From Calorimonas adulescens (GTDB taxonomy: Bacteria; Bacillota; Thermoanaerobacteria; Thermoanaerobacterales; UBA4877), in NCBI RefSeq assembly GCF_008274215.1, contig NZ_VTPS01000004.1, forward strand, positions 1-64,000: a stretch of 64,000 nucleotides of DNA. Reading direction: 5' to 3'. The translations under genes and the position numbers were made by a program. This document shows positions 36,478 through 48,832 of this stretch, in pieces. Each line of letters begins with the position of its first letter. The first letter of the stretch is position 1. A model generated the notes under the pieces. The model did no database searches and was not told where the DNA came from. It was given only the letters and a program-made list of their open reading frames with translations.

Positions 36478-36544
36478 AAATCAGAGAAGGGGAAGAGGTT
36501 TTCGTTACAATTTACTTTATTTTTAACAGCCTTTTTAGCGGTTA

Positions 36545-36780
36545 ATATGTTTTTTCAAGGGATCTTCAATCAGTCGGTAACGCCTTACTTTATACTGTGT
36601 AGATTTTTGGAAACGCAGTTTCCTTTGTTCTCATGCCCTCTCAATAGGGCAATTATTTTTTTACCTCTGCCGCCAAATTTGAGGATATTTATCGGTGTTT
36701 AAAGGCAGGTGAGTTTTTGGCATATTATGCCCATGGCGTCTATCTTTTTTATGAGCTTTGAACTACTTGGCGCGATTCAC
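36545..36780 (+). pseudogene. Possible decayed membrane transporter end (MATE-like)
   Basis: Broken frames read M-F-F-Q-G, then Q-S-V-G-N-A-L-L-Y-T-V, then hydrophobic stretches with I-I-F-L-P-L and H-I-M-P-M-A-S, a pattern reminiscent of the C-terminal half of MATE exporters. Stops and shifts interrupt it. The match is by eye and weak. The 472-base gap from nadE to rpoB otherwise holds a terminator and a promoter. Confidence 0.3.
36634..36662 (+). terminator. Terminator between nadE and rpoB
   Basis: A 6-bp stem TGCCCT/AGGGCA (36634-36639 with 36646-36651) is followed by ATTATTTTTTT. Confidence 0.6.
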
Positions 36781-36792
36781 CTAAAAATTTAT

Positions 36793-36821
36793 TTGACTTC
36801 ATTGACACCTTATGATAATAT
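36793..36821 (+). promoter_or_regulatory. Candidate rpoB promoter
   Basis: TTGACT (36793-36798), 17 bases and TAATAT (36816-36821). GATAAT at 36814 and a second TTGACA at 36802 make the exact register uncertain. Confidence 0.45.
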
Positions 36822-36949
36822 ATTAAGATGCATTATTGTCCTTTTTTGTAAGTGTGGTATAAAAAGAGTAATTACTGTGAATAATACCAGTAATAGTACT
36901 CAATGGTTTTGCCTATGAGAGCACAAATATATTAAGGGGTGAATGTTGG

Positions 36950-39900
36950 ATGGTACATCCTGAAAAGGTAGGCAAAAGGACTCGCATGAGCTTCTCTAAG
37001 ATCAATGAGGTTTTGGATATGCCAAATCTTATTGATGTTCAAAAAGATTCATATAAATGGTTCCTGGAAGAGGGCCTGAGGGAGGTTTTCAGGGATGTCT
37101 CACCGATAGAGAGTTTTACCGGGAATTTATCTCTTGAATTTATTGACTATTCTTTAGACGAAAATCCCAAATATTCTATCGAGGAATGTAAGGAGCGAGA
37201 TGTCAATTATGCGGCTCCTTTGCGAGTAAAGGTTCGACTTACTAACAAGGAGACAGGTGAGATTAAGGAACAGGAAATTTTTATGGGAGATTTTCCACTA
37301 ATGACTGATAGTGGAACATTTATAATTAATGGTGCTGAAAGGGTTATTGTCAGTCAGTTGGTGAGATCCCCAGGACCGTATTATGTAGCTGAAGAAGACA
37401 AGACAGGTAAGAAAATTTATTCAGCCACGCTTATTCCCAACAGGGGTGCATGGCTGGAATATGAGATAGACCAGAACAATGTATTTTCGGTGAGAATTGA
37501 TAAAACAAGGAAATTACCTGTAACTGTTTTTTTGCGTGCACTGGGCTATGGGATGGATACCCAGATCATAGACCTGCTTGGAGATGATGAGAGGATTAAA
37601 GCGACAATAGATAAGGATAATACTAAGAATGAAGAGGAAGGACTTTTGGAGATATACAGGAGGTTGAGGCCTGGAGAGCCGCCAACTGTTGATGGTTCTA
37701 AGGCGCTTATTAATTCTTTGTTTTTTGACTCCAAGAGGTATGATTTAGCCAGGGTTGGCAGGTATAAGTTTAATAAGAAGTTGGCCCTTTCCTATCGTAT
37801 TATAGGACAAAAGGCAGCAGAGGATATTGTAAATCCACAAACTGGTGAAATCATAGTAAGAGAAGGAGAAAATATTTCCCGGGAAAAAGCTATGGATATT
37901 GACAACGCTGGTATAATCAGTATTAAAGTAAAAGCTGGGAACAAGGTAGCTATTGTCGTTGGCAACGGTACAGTTGACATCACCAAATATCCTATACCCT
38001 TTGACATAGAAAATATAGAGGTCAAGGAAAAGGTAAATTTAAGGGTATTAAAAGAAATATTAAAGCAGGCAACAAATCAAAAAGAGTTTGAAGAATTATT
38101 TAAGGAAAGGTATGAAGATCTTGTCCCTAAGTATATTACGAAAGAGGATATAGTCGCTTCCATATCCTATATTATTAATTTGGCTAACGGTATAGGTCAG
38201 GTTGATGATATAGATCATCTTGGTAACAGAAGGCTGAGAACAGTTGGTGAGCTTCTTCAAAATCAATTTAGAATAGGCATGGCCAGATTAGAAAGAGTAG
38301 TTAAAGAGAGGATGACAATTCAAGACCTTGATGTCGCCACACCTCAGGCTCTAATAAATATAAGGCCTGTAGTAGCGTCTATAAAGGAGTTTTTTGGCAG
38401 CAGCCAGCTTTCCCAGTTCATGGATCAGACTAATCCCTTGGCTGAACTTACACATAAGAGAAGGCTAAGTGCTTTAGGACCTGGGGGCCTGAGCAGAGAA
38501 CGTGCCGGATTTGAGGTTAGAGATGTTCATAATTCACACTACAGTAGAATATGCCCTATAGAAACTCCAGAAGGCCCTAACATTGGCCTTATTGGTTCTC
38601 TTGCCACCTATGCGCGGATTAACGAGTATGGATTTATTGAAGCTCCTTATAGAAAAGTTGATAAGAAAAATGGTACAGCGACTGATGAGATAGTATATAT
38701 GACTGCTGATGCAGAGGATGGGTATATAATTGCTCAGGCGAATGAGCCTTTAGACGAGAATGGACGCTTCATCAACGAAAAGGTAACGGCGCGGCATAGA
38801 GATGACATTATTCAGGTTTCTCCTGAAGAGGTAGACTTTATGGATGTATCTCCTAAACAGATAGTATCAGTCGCAACAGCTATGATTCCATTTCTTGAAA
38901 ATGATGATGCTAACAGGGCGTTAATGGGATCTAACATGCAGAGGCAGGCGGTTCCGCTCATTAGCCCAAGGGCTCCAATTGTCGGCACAGGCATTGAATA
39001 TAAGGCTGCAAAAGATTCAGGTTCGGTTATAGTGGCAAAGAACAGTGGTGTTGTTGAAAAGGTTACGGCAGATGAAATTGTTGTTAAGAAAGACAATGGT
39101 GAAAGGGAGATATACAGGTTATTAAAATTCAAAAGGTCCAATCAGGGTACCTGCATAAACCAGAGAGCAATTGTTAATAAAGGTGAAAGGGTAGAAAAAG
39201 GGGATGTAATTGCTGATGGTCCAGCCACAGATATGGGGGAAATAGCCCTTGGCAGGAACGTGCTGATAGCATTTATGCCGTGGGAGGGCTATAATTACGA
39301 GGATGCTGTGTTGATATCAGAAAAACTTGTAATGGAAGATGCATTTACATCCATACACATAGAAGAATATGAAGCTGAAGCCAGAGATACAAAGCTGGGA
39401 CCGGAAGAAATAACGAGAGAAATACCTAATGTTGGCGAGGATGCCATAAAAAATCTTGATGAAAGAGGAATAATACGCATTGGAGCAGAGGTTACAGCAG
39501 ACGATATACTGGTCGGTAAAGTAACGCCGAAAGGCGAAACAGAACTCACCGCTGAGGAAAGATTGCTGAGGGCGATTTTCGGTGAGAAGGCCAGAGAGGT
39601 TAGAGATACATCATTAAGAGTGCCTCATGGTGAAGGCGGAATAGTGGTAGATGTCAAAGTATTCACCAGGGCGAATGGTGATGAGCTGCCGCCGGGAGTA
39701 AACGAATTGGTCAGGGTTTATGTAGCTCAAAAACGAAAGATTTCTGTTGGAGACAAAATGGCAGGAAGGCATGGTAACAAGGGTGTTGTATCAAGAATTT
39801 TGCCTGTTGAAGATATGCCATTTATGCCTGATGGTACGCCTGTTGAGATTGTATTAAACCCATTGGGAGTTCCATCCAGGATGAATATTGGCCAGGTACT

Positions 39901-40669
39901 GGAGGTACACCTAGGTCTTGTTGCGAAGGCATTAGGGTGGCAGGTGGCCACACCGGTATTCGATGGGGCGAAGGAAGAGGATATAGTTGAACTGTTTAGA
40001 CAGGTGGGACTTCCTGAAGATGGGAAAATTACTCTCTATGATGGAAGGACAGGTGAACCATTTGAAAACAGGGTAACTGTGGGCTATATGTATATGCTTA
40101 AACTCCATCATCTTGTTGATGATAAAATGCATGCCCGTTCTACTGGTCCATATTCATTAGTGACACAACAGCCTCTTGGAGGAAAAGCTCAATTTGGTGG
40201 TCAGAGATTTGGAGAAATGGAGGTTTGGGCCTTAGAGGCATATGGTGCAGCCCATACTCTGCAGGAAATTCTGACTGTAAAGTCGGACGATGTGGTAGGT
40301 AGGGTTAAGGCGTATGAGTCAATTGTAAAGGGTGAAAATATTACTGAACCTGGTGTACCTGAATCATTTAAGGTATTGATCAAAGAACTTCAAAGCATGG
40401 CTCTCGATGTAAAGGTCCTAACTGAAGATAATAAAGAGATCGAATTAAAAGAGTTTGAAGATGAGGATGAAGAGACAAATGAGGAGCTGGATATTAACCT
40501 GGAAGGGCATGAAGATATCCCGACAGGTGTGCCGGCTTACTTAGATGATTACGCTCAAAATGAGGAAGAAAGTGAAGAGAGTGAGCATTTGGAATCTGAT
40601 GATATTGACCTCGATGAAGAAAGCTTTGATGATGACTTTCCCGGTTATGATATCGATGATGATTTTTAA
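36950..40669 (+). CDS. rpoB: RNA polymerase beta subunit
   Basis: A 1239-residue catalytic subunit. Conserved landmarks include the rifampicin region ([33 protein letters not shown], split about residues 485-517), with the usual sensitive-type residues, and the late [24 protein letters not shown] (split). The C-terminus carries an extra acidic tail of about 70 residues, over one third D/E, ending DIDDDF. The ATG follows GGGGT by nine bases. Upstream is an accessory block rather than rplL. rpoC follows after 39 bases. Confidence 0.99.
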   Translation: MVHPEKVGKRTRMSFSKINEVLDMPNLIDVQKDSYKWFLEEGLREVFRDVSPIESFTGNLSLEFIDYSLDENPKYSIEECKERDVNYAAPLRVKVRLTNKETGEIKEQEIFMGDFPLMTDSGTFIINGAERVIVSQLVRSPGPYYVAEEDKTGKKIYSATLIPNRGAWLEYEIDQNNVFSVRIDKTRKLPVTVFLRALGYGMDTQIIDLLGDDERIKATIDKDNTKNEEEGLLEIYRRLRPGEPPTVDGSKALINSLFFDSKRYDLARVGRYKFNKKLALSYRIIGQKAAEDIVNPQTGEIIVREGENISREKAMDIDNAGIISIKVKAGNKVAIVVGNGTVDITKYPIPFDIENIEVKEKVNLRVLKEILKQATNQKEFEELFKERYEDLVPKYITKEDIVASISYIINLANGIGQVDDIDHLGNRRLRTVGELLQNQFRIGMARLERVVKERMTIQDLDVATPQALINIRPVVASIKEFFGSSQLSQFMDQTNPLAELTHKRRLSALGPGGLSRERAGFEVRDVHNSHYSRICPIETPEGPNIGLIGSLATYARINEYGFIEAPYRKVDKKNGTATDEIVYMTADAEDGYIIAQANEPLDENGRFINEKVTARHRDDIIQVSPEEVDFMDVSPKQIVSVATAMIPFLENDDANRALMGSNMQRQAVPLISPRAPIVGTGIEYKAAKDSGSVIVAKNSGVVEKVTADEIVVKKDNGEREIYRLLKFKRSNQGTCINQRAIVNKGERVEKGDVIADGPATDMGEIALGRNVLIAFMPWEGYNYEDAVLISEKLVMEDAFTSIHIEEYEAEARDTKLGPEEITREIPNVGEDAIKNLDERGIIRIGAEVTADDILVGKVTPKGETELTAEERLLRAIFGEKAREVRDTSLRVPHGEGGIVVDVKVFTRANGDELPPGVNELVRVYVAQKRKISVGDKMAGRHGNKGVVSRILPVEDMPFMPDGTPVEIVLNPLGVPSRMNIGQVLEVHLGLVAKALGWQVATPVFDGAKEEDIVELFRQVGLPEDGKITLYDGRTGEPFENRVTVGYMYMLKLHHLVDDKMHARSTGPYSLVTQQPLGGKAQFGGQRFGEMEVWALEAYGAAHTLQEILTVKSDDVVGRVKAYESIVKGENITEPGVPESFKVLIKELQSMALDVKVLTEDNKEIELKEFEDEDEETNEELDINLEGHEDIPTGVPAYLDDYAQNEEESEESEHLESDDIDLDEESFDDDFPGYDIDDDF

Positions 40670-40708
40670 AATATAAAAATTTTAAATTTAAGAAAGGAGA
40701 GAATCTCC

Positions 40709-43700
40709 TTGGCAGAAGCTTTGACGAGTTTTGATTCCATTAAAATAAGCTTGGCTTCACCAAACAAAATAAGAGAATGGTCGCATGGTGAAGTTAAAAA
40801 ACCAGAAACAATCAATTACAGAACCTTAAAGCCAGAAAGGGATGGTCTTTTCTGTGAAAGAATTTTTGGCCCAACAAAAGACTGGGAATGCCATTGTGGA
40901 AAATATAAAAGGGTAAGGTATAAGGGTGTAGTTTGTGATAGGTGCGGCGTAGAGGTTACAAGAGCAAAGGTGCGAAGAGAACGCATGGGACATATTGAGC
41001 TGGCGGCACCAGTATCACATATATGGTATTTTAAAGGCATTCCAAGCAGAATGGGGTTAATCCTTGACATGTCTCCGAGAGCTCTGGAAAAGGTACTGTA
41101 TTTTGTTTCTTATGTTGTACTGGACCCGGGTGACACCCCTCTTTCAAAAAAACAGGTTTTAAATGATAAGGAATATCATGATTATATTGATAAATATGGC
41201 AACCGGTTCAAGGCTGGGATGGGTGCAGAAGCGATAAAGGAGCTTCTTGCAGAAATAGACCTGGATAAGCTGTCCAAGGAATTGCGGAACGAATTGAAAA
41301 ATAGCACCGGTCAAAAGAGGGTTAGGATCCTTAGGAGGCTTGAAGTAGTGGAGGCATTCAGGCAGTCTGGTAACAGGCCCGAATGGATGATACTAGATGT
41401 AGTTCCTGTTATCCCACCAGACCTAAGGCCTATGGTACAGCTTGATGGTGGCAGGTTTGCTACATCGGATCTAAATGACCTATACAGAAGGGTAATAAAC
41501 AGAAACAACAGGCTAAAAAGACTGCTTGATCTTGGGGCACCTGATATAATAGTGAGAAATGAGAAACGAATGCTCCAGGAAGCTGTTGATGCACTTATTG
41601 ACAATGGTAGAAGAGGTAGACCAGTTACAGGTCCTGGCAATAGGCCATTAAAATCTCTTTCTGATATGCTGAAGGGTAAACAGGGTAGGTTTCGTCAGAA
41701 TTTGCTGGGCAAGAGGGTTGACTATTCAGGTAGGTCTGTTATAGTTGTAGGACCTGAGCTTAAATTTTATCAGTGTGGCCTACCGAAAGAGATGGCGTTA
41801 GAGTTATTTAAACCATTTGTAATGAGGGAACTTGTGAAAAAAGGCCTGGCCCATAATATTAAGAGTGCCAAAAGAATGGTAGAGAGGGTTCACCCTTCTG
41901 TATGGGACGTACTGGAGGATGTAATAAAAGACCATCCGGTGCTTTTAAACCGGGCACCAACTCTTCACAGGTTGGGCATTCAAGCTTTTCAACCAATCCT
42001 TGTAGAGGGAAGAGCGATAAAGTTGCATCCCCTTGTATGCACCCCGTATAATGCTGATTTTGATGGAGACCAGATGGCGGTCCATGTACCATTGTCTGTG
42101 GAAGCACAGGCAGAAGCAAGATTTATCATGCTGTCGGTGAATAATATTTTGAAACCGCAGGATGGTAAACCGGTTGTTGTTCCAACCCAGGATATGATCT
42201 TAGGAAGTTATTACCTCAGCATGGATAAACCAGGGGCAAAAGGTGAAGGAAAATATTTTGCCTCTTATGATGAGGCACTTATGGCCTATCAGAATGGTGT
42301 TATAGAACTGCAGTCAAAGATATTTGTCAGGGTCAAAAAAGTTATTAATGGTGAGGAAAGAAAAAAGATAATTGAAACTACAGTAGGCAAGTTGATAATC
42401 AATGAGGCTATACCTCAAGACCTGGGTTTTGTAGACAGGTCAGACCCAGAGAATCTGTTTAAACTGGAAATTGATAAAGTTGTGGATAAAAAACTTTTGG
42501 GTGCGATAGTTGACAGATGCTACAGGATCCATGGACCCACTGAAACTGCTGAAATGCTGGATAGAATTAAAGCCCTTGGATATAAATATTCCACTAAAGC
42601 TGCTATCACTGTGAGCGTATCAGATATGGAAATTCCATCGGCAAAAGCTGAAATATTAGCAGAGGCAGAAAAAAATGTTGACATTATAGAGAAGCAATAC
42701 AGAAGAGGTCTTATTTCTGCTGAAGAAAGATATGAGAGAATAATCGATGAGTGGAATGCTGCTACGGAAAAAGTAGGAAATGCTCTTATGGAAAACTTAG
42801 ATGAGTTCAACCCGATCTTTATGATGGCTAACTCCGGTGCACGAGGCAGCAGGGCTCAGATTACACAGCTTGCAGGAATGAGAGGTCTTATGGCAAATCC
42901 CACAGGTAAAATAATAGAGATGCCAATTAAAGCGAATTTCCGTGAAGGATTAAGTGCTCTCGAATTCTTCATATCAACTCATGGTGCAAGGAAGGGACTG
43001 GCAGATACAGCGTTGAGGACTGCAGACTCAGGATATCTTACAAGGCGTCTGGTAGACGTCAGTCAGGATGTTATAATAAGAGAAGATGACTGTGGTACCG
43101 ATGACGGCATATATGCAATTGAATTTAGAGATGGCAATGAAGTTATAGAAAAATTAGAAGATAGAATAATTGGCCGTGTTGCTGCTGAGGACGTCATTCA
43201 TCCTGAAACTGGAGAGATACTGGTTGCAAAAAATCAAGAGATAAAGGAAAAAGACGCTGAAAGAATTATATCAGCGGGAATAAAAAAGGTAAAAATTCGT
43301 TCTGTTCTCACATGCAAGGCAAGACATGGAGTATGTGCAAAGTGCTACGGTCGGAACCTTGCTACCGGTGATATGGTAAATATTGGTGAGGCGGTTGGAA
43401 TAATAGCAGCTCAATCGATCGGTGAACCTGGTACTCAGCTTACTATGAGGACATTCCATACAGGAGGTGTGGCAGGTGCAGACATAACCCAAGGTTTACC
43501 GAGGGTTGAAGAGCTGTTTGAGGCAAGAAAGCCAAAAGGTTTGGCCGTTATTAGTGATATCAATGGGATTGTTGCCGTATCGGATAGCAGGAAAAAGCGT
43601 GAGGTGACTGTATCCAACAATGAAACCGGTGAGTCCAAGACCTATCAGATACCTTACGGTGCGCGTTTAAAAGTATCAGACGGGCAATATATAGAGGCAG

Positions 43701-44257
43701 GTGATGAAATAACCGAGGGGTCGGTTTATCCTCAGGATCTCTTAAAGATAAAAGGGATAGAAGCTGTACAAAATTATCTCCTGCAGGAAGTACAAAGGGT
43801 ATACAGGTTGCAAGGCGTTGAAATAAACGACAAGCATATAGAGGTAATAATAAGACAAATGATGAGGAAAATTAAGATAGAGGAGCCCGGGGATACAGAC
43901 ATGTTGCCTGGGGATCTGGTGGATATATTTGCGTTCGAGGAAGCAAATCAGAAAGTAGTTGAAGCCGGTGGGAGACCAGCAACAGGTAAAAGGTCACTGA
44001 TGGGTATAACGAAGGCAGCACTTTCAACTGACTCTTTCCTCTCAGCGGCATCATTCCAGGAAACAACGAGAGTCTTAACTGAAGCAGCTATAAAGGGTAA
44101 GAGCGATCCTCTGCTTGGCCTTAAGGAAAATGTCATAATTGGAAAATTAATACCTGCAGGTACTGGGATGTCGAGATACAAAAATATTACAGTTAAACCT
44201 ACAAATGAATTAATAAGAGAAGAAGCCAGCATGACTGTTGACACAGTCAATATATGA
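40709..44257 (+). CDS. rpoC: RNA polymerase beta' subunit
   Basis: An 1182-residue subunit completing the active site. The N-terminal zinc site (CHCGKYKR with CDRCG, about residues 60-80), the catalytic [12 protein letters not shown] (about 449-460) and the second zinc site [19 protein letters not shown] (about 868-886) are intact. It starts with TTG behind AAGGAGA. The length is that of the Firmicute form without large insertions. Confidence 0.99.
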   Translation: MAEALTSFDSIKISLASPNKIREWSHGEVKKPETINYRTLKPERDGLFCERIFGPTKDWECHCGKYKRVRYKGVVCDRCGVEVTRAKVRRERMGHIELAAPVSHIWYFKGIPSRMGLILDMSPRALEKVLYFVSYVVLDPGDTPLSKKQVLNDKEYHDYIDKYGNRFKAGMGAEAIKELLAEIDLDKLSKELRNELKNSTGQKRVRILRRLEVVEAFRQSGNRPEWMILDVVPVIPPDLRPMVQLDGGRFATSDLNDLYRRVINRNNRLKRLLDLGAPDIIVRNEKRMLQEAVDALIDNGRRGRPVTGPGNRPLKSLSDMLKGKQGRFRQNLLGKRVDYSGRSVIVVGPELKFYQCGLPKEMALELFKPFVMRELVKKGLAHNIKSAKRMVERVHPSVWDVLEDVIKDHPVLLNRAPTLHRLGIQAFQPILVEGRAIKLHPLVCTPYNADFDGDQMAVHVPLSVEAQAEARFIMLSVNNILKPQDGKPVVVPTQDMILGSYYLSMDKPGAKGEGKYFASYDEALMAYQNGVIELQSKIFVRVKKVINGEERKKIIETTVGKLIINEAIPQDLGFVDRSDPENLFKLEIDKVVDKKLLGAIVDRCYRIHGPTETAEMLDRIKALGYKYSTKAAITVSVSDMEIPSAKAEILAEAEKNVDIIEKQYRRGLISAEERYERIIDEWNAATEKVGNALMENLDEFNPIFMMANSGARGSRAQITQLAGMRGLMANPTGKIIEMPIKANFREGLSALEFFISTHGARKGLADTALRTADSGYLTRRLVDVSQDVIIREDDCGTDDGIYAIEFRDGNEVIEKLEDRIIGRVAAEDVIHPETGEILVAKNQEIKEKDAERIISAGIKKVKIRSVLTCKARHGVCAKCYGRNLATGDMVNIGEAVGIIAAQSIGEPGTQLTMRTFHTGGVAGADITQGLPRVEELFEARKPKGLAVISDINGIVAVSDSRKKREVTVSNNETGESKTYQIPYGARLKVSDGQYIEAGDEITEGSVYPQDLLKIKGIEAVQNYLLQEVQRVYRLQGVEINDKHIEVIIRQMMRKIKIEEPGDTDMLPGDLVDIFAFEEANQKVVEAGGRPATGKRSLMGITKAALSTDSFLSAASFQETTRVLTEAAIKGKSDPLLGLKENVIIGKLIPAGTGMSRYKNITVKPTNELIREEASMTVDTVNI

Positions 44258-44300
44258 TGATAAAATAACTAAGTGTGCAGGTAGATGGGGGAGATTCTAT

Positions 44301-44549
44301 ATGCCTAACCGTTTAAAAACAGCAAAAAATAAATGCGTTGGGACTAAGCAAACCCAGAAGGCTATAGAAGCAGGATCGGCTGTTGTAGTATATGTGGCGA
44401 AGGATGCTGAGACTAAAGTGACAAGTAAAGTGATAGAGCTTTGTATGCAGAAGGGGATAGAGTGTGTCTTCGTCGATACTATGAGACAATTAGGGGAATT
44501 TTGCGGTATTGAGATTGGAGCAGCATCTGCTGCCATACTCAAAGATTGA
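44301..44549 (+). CDS. L7Ae-family ribosomal protein-like (YbxF/RplGB)
   Basis: An 82-residue RNA-binding protein of the L7Ae/L30e fold, which recognises kink-turns. The core reads A-I-E-A-G-S-A-V-V-V-Y-V-A-x-D-A-E and ends with the C-G-I-E-I-G-A-A-S-A-A segment. GGGGGAG sets ATG 44301; the longer frame from 44238 overlaps rpoC and is rejected. Location between rpoC and rpsL is the same as ybxF in Bacillus. Confidence 0.93.
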   Translation: MPNRLKTAKNKCVGTKQTQKAIEAGSAVVVYVAKDAETKVTSKVIELCMQKGIECVFVDTMRQLGEFCGIEIGAASAAILKD

Positions 44550-44552
44550 GCA

Positions 44553-44577
44553 TTACCCCTTCCTGTGGAAGGGGTAA
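44553..44577 (+). other. Stable hairpin between the L7Ae-like gene and rpsL
   Basis: An 11-bp perfect stem (44553-44563 with 44567-44577) has a TGT loop. T residues come only after eight more bases, so it may be an mRNA processing or stability element instead of a terminator. Confidence 0.7.
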
Positions 44578-44603
44578 AATTATGTTTTTAAGGAGGTGTA
44601 GAG

Positions 44604-44978
44604 ATGCCAACTATAAATCAGCTTGTAAGAAAGGGTAGAGAAGCAGCCCCCAGGAAATCTGACGCACCTGCACTGGAAGGAAACCCACAAAAAAGAGGGG
44701 TCTGTACAGTTGTAAAAACTACCACTCCCAAAAAGCCGAACTCTGCTTTAAGAAAGATTGCAAGAGTCAGGCTCACCAATGGTCAGGAGGTTACTGCTTA
44801 TATACCAGGTATTGGCCACAACCTGCAGGAACACTCAGTTGTTTTGGTGAGAGGTGGAAGGGTGAAGGACCTTCCTGGCGTCAGGTATAAAATAATAAGA
44901 GGAACACTTGATGCTGCAGGCGTGGCAAACAGAAAGCAAGCCAGGTCCCGTTATGGAGCCAAGAAACCTAAGAAGTAA
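44604..44978 (+). CDS. rpsL: Ribosomal protein S12
   Basis: A 124-residue 30S decoding-centre protein. It starts [13 protein letters not shown] and has [12 protein letters not shown] with wild-type lysine at the streptomycin position and the [24 protein letters not shown] loop (split). The site is AAGGAGGTG. It begins the str cluster. Confidence 0.99.
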   Translation: MPTINQLVRKGREAAPRKSDAPALEGNPQKRGVCTVVKTTTPKKPNSALRKIARVRLTNGQEVTAYIPGIGHNLQEHSVVLVRGGRVKDLPGVRYKIIRGTLDAAGVANRKQARSRYGAKKPKK

Positions 44979-44990
44979 GGAGGTTAGAGG

Positions 44991-45461
44991 ATGCCAAGAA
45001 GAGGCTATATAGCAAAAAGGGATGTACTGCCTGACCCGGTTTATAATGATAAGGTAGTGACAAAATTAATCAACAAAGTTATGCTCAGTGGAAAAAAGAG
45101 CATAGCTCAAAAGATTGTTTACGGGGCATTTGATATAATAAGAGAAAAGACAGGCAGAGATCCATTGGATGTTTTTCATGATGCAATGAATAATGTCATG
45201 CCTGTATTGGAGGTTAAGGCAAGGCGTGTAGGCGGTGCTACTTACCAGGTGCCAATGGAGGTAAGGCCTGAGAGAAGACAGTCGCTGGGTATAAGATGGC
45301 TGACTGAGTATGCAAGAGAAAGAAATGGTAAAAATATGATGGAAAAATTAGCCGCTGAAATATTAGATGCAGCAAATAACCAGGGTGCCAGTGTGAGGAA
45401 AAAGGAAGATACCCACAGAATGGCTGAAGCAAATAAAGCATTTGCACATTATAGATGGTAA
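44991..45461 (+). CDS. rpsG: Ribosomal protein S7
   Basis: A 156-residue 30S head assembly protein. [16 protein letters not shown] start and the [16 protein letters not shown] block are typical, and the C-terminus ends HYRW. AAGGAGG lies before the ATG, 12 bases after rpsL. Confidence 0.99.
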   Translation: MPRRGYIAKRDVLPDPVYNDKVVTKLINKVMLSGKKSIAQKIVYGAFDIIREKTGRDPLDVFHDAMNNVMPVLEVKARRVGGATYQVPMEVRPERRQSLGIRWLTEYARERNGKNMMEKLAAEILDAANNQGASVRKKEDTHRMAEANKAFAHYRW

Positions 45462-45485
45462 CCAGGTGGAAGGAGGATTATTTAA

Positions 45486-47555
45486 GTGCCTAGGCAGTTT
45501 CCGATAGAAGCAGTACGAAATATTGGTATAATGGCTCATATAGATGCAGGTAAGACCACCACGACAGAGAGGATCCTGTACTACACAGGTAAGCTTCACA
45601 AAATGGGAGAGGTGCACGAGGGGACGGCAACGATGGACTGGATGGTACAGGAACAGGAACGTGGCATTACTATAACATCTGCAGCTACTACCTGTTTTTG
45701 GAGAAATACGAGAATAAATATAATTGATACGCCAGGGCACGTGGACTTTACAGTTGAGGTAGAACGTTCACTGAGGGTATTAGATGGTGCTGTAGCTGTC
45801 TTCAGTGCCAAAGAAGGTGTTGAGCCACAATCTGAAACCGTATGGAGACAGGCTGATAAATACCATGTACCAAGAATAGCATATGTAAACAAGATGGATA
45901 TAATAGGCGCAGATTATTATAATGTTATAGAGATGATAAGAAACAGACTGAACGCAAACCCTGTTGCAATCAATATACCTATTGGCAAGGAAGACACATT
46001 CAATGCTATCATAGACCTGGTGTCAATGAAAGCATATTACTATGCTGATGATCTCGGAACTAAAATTGAAGAAAAAGAAATACCACAGGATATGATAGAC
46101 ATTGCTGAGGAGTACAGAACAAAGCTGATTGAAACAGCGGTTGAATTAGATGATGAACTTATGATGAAATATCTTGAAGGCGAAGAACTTTCAGAAGAAG
46201 AAATAAAGGCAGTAATCAGAAAAGGTACTGTTGAAAATAAGCTTGTACCGGTTTTATGTGGTACGTCTTACAAAAACAAGGGGATACAGCTCCTTCTAAA
46301 TGCCATTGTCGACTATCTGCCTTCACCAGTAGATCTGCCACCGGTAAGAGGAATTGATCCGGTGACAGGCGAAGAAGTAGAAAGGCATCCGTCTGACGAT
46401 GAGCCGTTTTCTGCTATTGCTTTTAAAATAATGGCTGACCCATACGTAGGGAAGTTGACATTTGCCCGTGTTTATTCAGGGACATTAAAAAATGGATCTT
46501 ATGTATATAATGCGACTAAAGGTAAAAGAGAAAGAGTTGGACGAGTGCTTTTGATGCATGCGAACCATAGAGAAGATATTGATATGGCTTATGCTGGAGA
46601 TATTATAGCAATAGTAGGGCTTAAGGATACTGTTACGGGCGATACCTTATGCGATGAGCTTAAACCTATTGTACTGGAATCGATGGAATTCCCAGAACCG
46701 GTTATCCACGTGGCAATAGAGCCTAAATCTAAAGACAGCCAGGATAGGCTTGGTGTATCACTGCAAAAATTATCTGAGGAAGATCCGACCTTCAGAACAT
46801 ATACAGATCAGGATACTGGTCAGACGATTATATCAGGTATGGGTGAACTGCATCTTGAAATTATAGTTGACAGGTTACAAAGAGAATTTCATGTAGAGTG
46901 CAATGTGGGTAAGCCACAAGTTGCATACAAGGAAACAATAAAGAAATCAGTAAAGAGTGAGGGTAAATTTATAAGGCAGTCTGGTGGTAGAGGTCAGTAT
47001 GGTCATGTATGGATTGAGCTTCAACCACTGGAAAGAGGAGAAAATTATGAGTTCGTGAACAACATTGTCGGTGGTGTCATACCAAAGGAGTATATACCAT
47101 CTGTTGATGCTGGCATTCAGGAGGCTATGCAGAGCGGTGTGCTCGGTGGTTATCCTGTAGTTGATGTAAGAGCGATATTATTTGATGGGTCATACCATGA
47201 GGTTGACTCCTCGGATATGGCGTTTAAGATTGCAGCGTCAATGGCTTTTAAAGAAGGCATGAAAAAAGCTGACCCTGTGTTATTGGAACCGATTATGAAG
47301 GTTGAAGTTGTCGTGCCTGAAGAATTTATGGGTGATGTCATTGGTGATATTAACTCTAGGAGAGGCAAGATAGAAGGAATGGAGATGCGTGCTGGCGCTC
47401 AGATAATAAGAGCGTATGTACCGCTTGCAGAGATGTTTGGGTATTCCACGGACCTTAGGTCAAGAACACAGGGACGAGGCACTTATTCTATGCACTTCAG
47501 TCATTATGATGAGGTGCCCAAAAATATAGCTGAAACGATATTAAAAGATAAGTAG
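45486..47555 (+). CDS. fusA: Elongation factor G
   Basis: A 689-residue translocase GTPase. P-loop [12 protein letters not shown] (about residues 17-28), GITITSAA switch I, DTPGHVDF and NKMD are intact, followed by domains II-V. It starts with GTG behind GGAAGGAGG. tuf copy 2 follows after 11 bases. Confidence 0.99.
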   Translation: MPRQFPIEAVRNIGIMAHIDAGKTTTTERILYYTGKLHKMGEVHEGTATMDWMVQEQERGITITSAATTCFWRNTRINIIDTPGHVDFTVEVERSLRVLDGAVAVFSAKEGVEPQSETVWRQADKYHVPRIAYVNKMDIIGADYYNVIEMIRNRLNANPVAINIPIGKEDTFNAIIDLVSMKAYYYADDLGTKIEEKEIPQDMIDIAEEYRTKLIETAVELDDELMMKYLEGEELSEEEIKAVIRKGTVENKLVPVLCGTSYKNKGIQLLLNAIVDYLPSPVDLPPVRGIDPVTGEEVERHPSDDEPFSAIAFKIMADPYVGKLTFARVYSGTLKNGSYVYNATKGKRERVGRVLLMHANHREDIDMAYAGDIIAIVGLKDTVTGDTLCDELKPIVLESMEFPEPVIHVAIEPKSKDSQDRLGVSLQKLSEEDPTFRTYTDQDTGQTIISGMGELHLEIIVDRLQREFHVECNVGKPQVAYKETIKKSVKSEGKFIRQSGGRGQYGHVWIELQPLERGENYEFVNNIVGGVIPKEYIPSVDAGIQEAMQSGVLGGYPVVDVRAILFDGSYHEVDSSDMAFKIAASMAFKEGMKKADPVLLEPIMKVEVVVPEEFMGDVIGDINSRRGKIEGMEMRAGAQIIRAYVPLAEMFGYSTDLRSRTQGRGTYSMHFSHYDEVPKNIAETILKDK

Positions 47556-47566
47556 GAGGAAAAAAG

Positions 47567-48784
47567 ATGGCAAAAGCGCATTATGAAAGAACGAAGCCCC
47601 ACGTAAATATAGGTACAATAGGCCATGTAGACCATGGCAAGACCACACTTACCTCAGCGATAACGATGGCGTTAGCAGTTGAGGGCAAAGCCCAGGCGAA
47701 AGCATATGACCAGATAGACAATGCGCCTGAAGAGAAAGCGAGAGGAATCACAATAAACACAGCCCATGTAGAGTATGAGACAGAGAAGAGGCACTATGCC
47801 CATGTTGACTGTCCGGGACATGCTGACTATGTAAAGAACATGATAACAGGTGCTGCCCAGATGGATGGTGCCATACTGGTTGTATCAGCAGCAGACGGGC
47901 CGATGCCGCAGACGAGAGAGCATATACTCTTAGCGAGGCAGGTAGGGGTACCATATATAGTAGTATTTTTAAACAAAGCTGACATGGTAGACGATCCAGA
48001 GCTCATAGAGCTGGTAGAGATGGAAGTCAGGGACCTATTAAATGAATATGAATTTCCCGGAGACGAGATACCGATAGTGGTAGGGTCAGCCTATGAAGCC
48101 ATGGAAGCCCTTATAAAGAACCCCAACATAAAAAGGGGAGAGAATCAGTGGGTAGACAAGATATGGGAATTAATGGATGCAGTAGACGAATATATACCCA
48201 CACCACAGAGGGATATAGATAAGCCATTCCTGATGCCAATAGAAGACGTATTCACCATCACAGGCAGAGGCACAGTGGTAACAGGGAGAGTAGAGAGGGG
48301 CAAGATCAAAGTAGGAGACGAAATAGAGATAGTAGGATTAATGAATGAGAGCAAGAAGACAGTAGTAACAGGATTAGAGATGTTCAGGAAGACCTTGGAC
48401 GAAGCTCTGGCAGGGGACAACATAGGAGCGCTGTTAAGAGGCATACAGAGGACAGAGGTAGAGAGAGGGCAGGTATTAGCAAAACCAGGCAGCATACACC
48501 CACACACAAAATTTATAGGTCAGGTATATGTACTCACCAAAGAAGAGGGTGGGAGGCACACACCATTTTTCAACGGATACAGGCCACAGTTTTACTTTAG
48601 GACAACAGATGTCACTGGAGAGATAAAGTTACCAGAGGGTGTAGAAATGGTAATGCCTGGGGACAACATCAACATGGAAGTGACATTGATAACACCAATA
48701 GCGATTGAAGAAGGATTAAGGTTTGCCATAAGAGAAGGTGGCAGAACAGTAGGTGCCGGTGTTGTCGGAAGTATAATTGAATAA
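47567..48784 (+). CDS. tuf: Elongation factor Tu, copy 2
   Basis: The 405-residue product is the same as that of the first copy. My reading finds no base difference over the whole gene or over the 13 bases before it. Identity ends at once outside these limits: G versus T before AGGAGG, and G versus T after the TAA. This copy is in the classic str position, between fusA and rpsJ. Confidence 0.99.
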   Translation: MAKAHYERTKPHVNIGTIGHVDHGKTTLTSAITMALAVEGKAQAKAYDQIDNAPEEKARGITINTAHVEYETEKRHYAHVDCPGHADYVKNMITGAAQMDGAILVVSAADGPMPQTREHILLARQVGVPYIVVFLNKADMVDDPELIELVEMEVRDLLNEYEFPGDEIPIVVGSAYEAMEALIKNPNIKRGENQWVDKIWELMDAVDEYIPTPQRDIDKPFLMPIEDVFTITGRGTVVTGRVERGKIKVGDEIEIVGLMNESKKTVVTGLEMFRKTLDEALAGDNIGALLRGIQRTEVERGQVLAKPGSIHPHTKFIGQVYVLTKEEGGRHTPFFNGYRPQFYFRTTDVTGEIKLPEGVEMVMPGDNINMEVTLITPIAIEEGLRFAIREGGRTVGAGVVGSIIE

Positions 48785-48832
48785 TATAAAACACCAGGCT
48801 ACGTGTATATGTAGTTTAAAGGAGGGACAATG

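Noticed and set aside
36709-36918. 69-residue + strand ORF before rpoB
   Set aside because: No ribosome site; it overlaps the presumed transporter relic and the rpoB promoter.
44238-44300. N-terminal extension of the L7Ae-like gene
   Set aside because: It overlaps rpoC and lacks a ribosome site; the family starts at the ATG at 44301.
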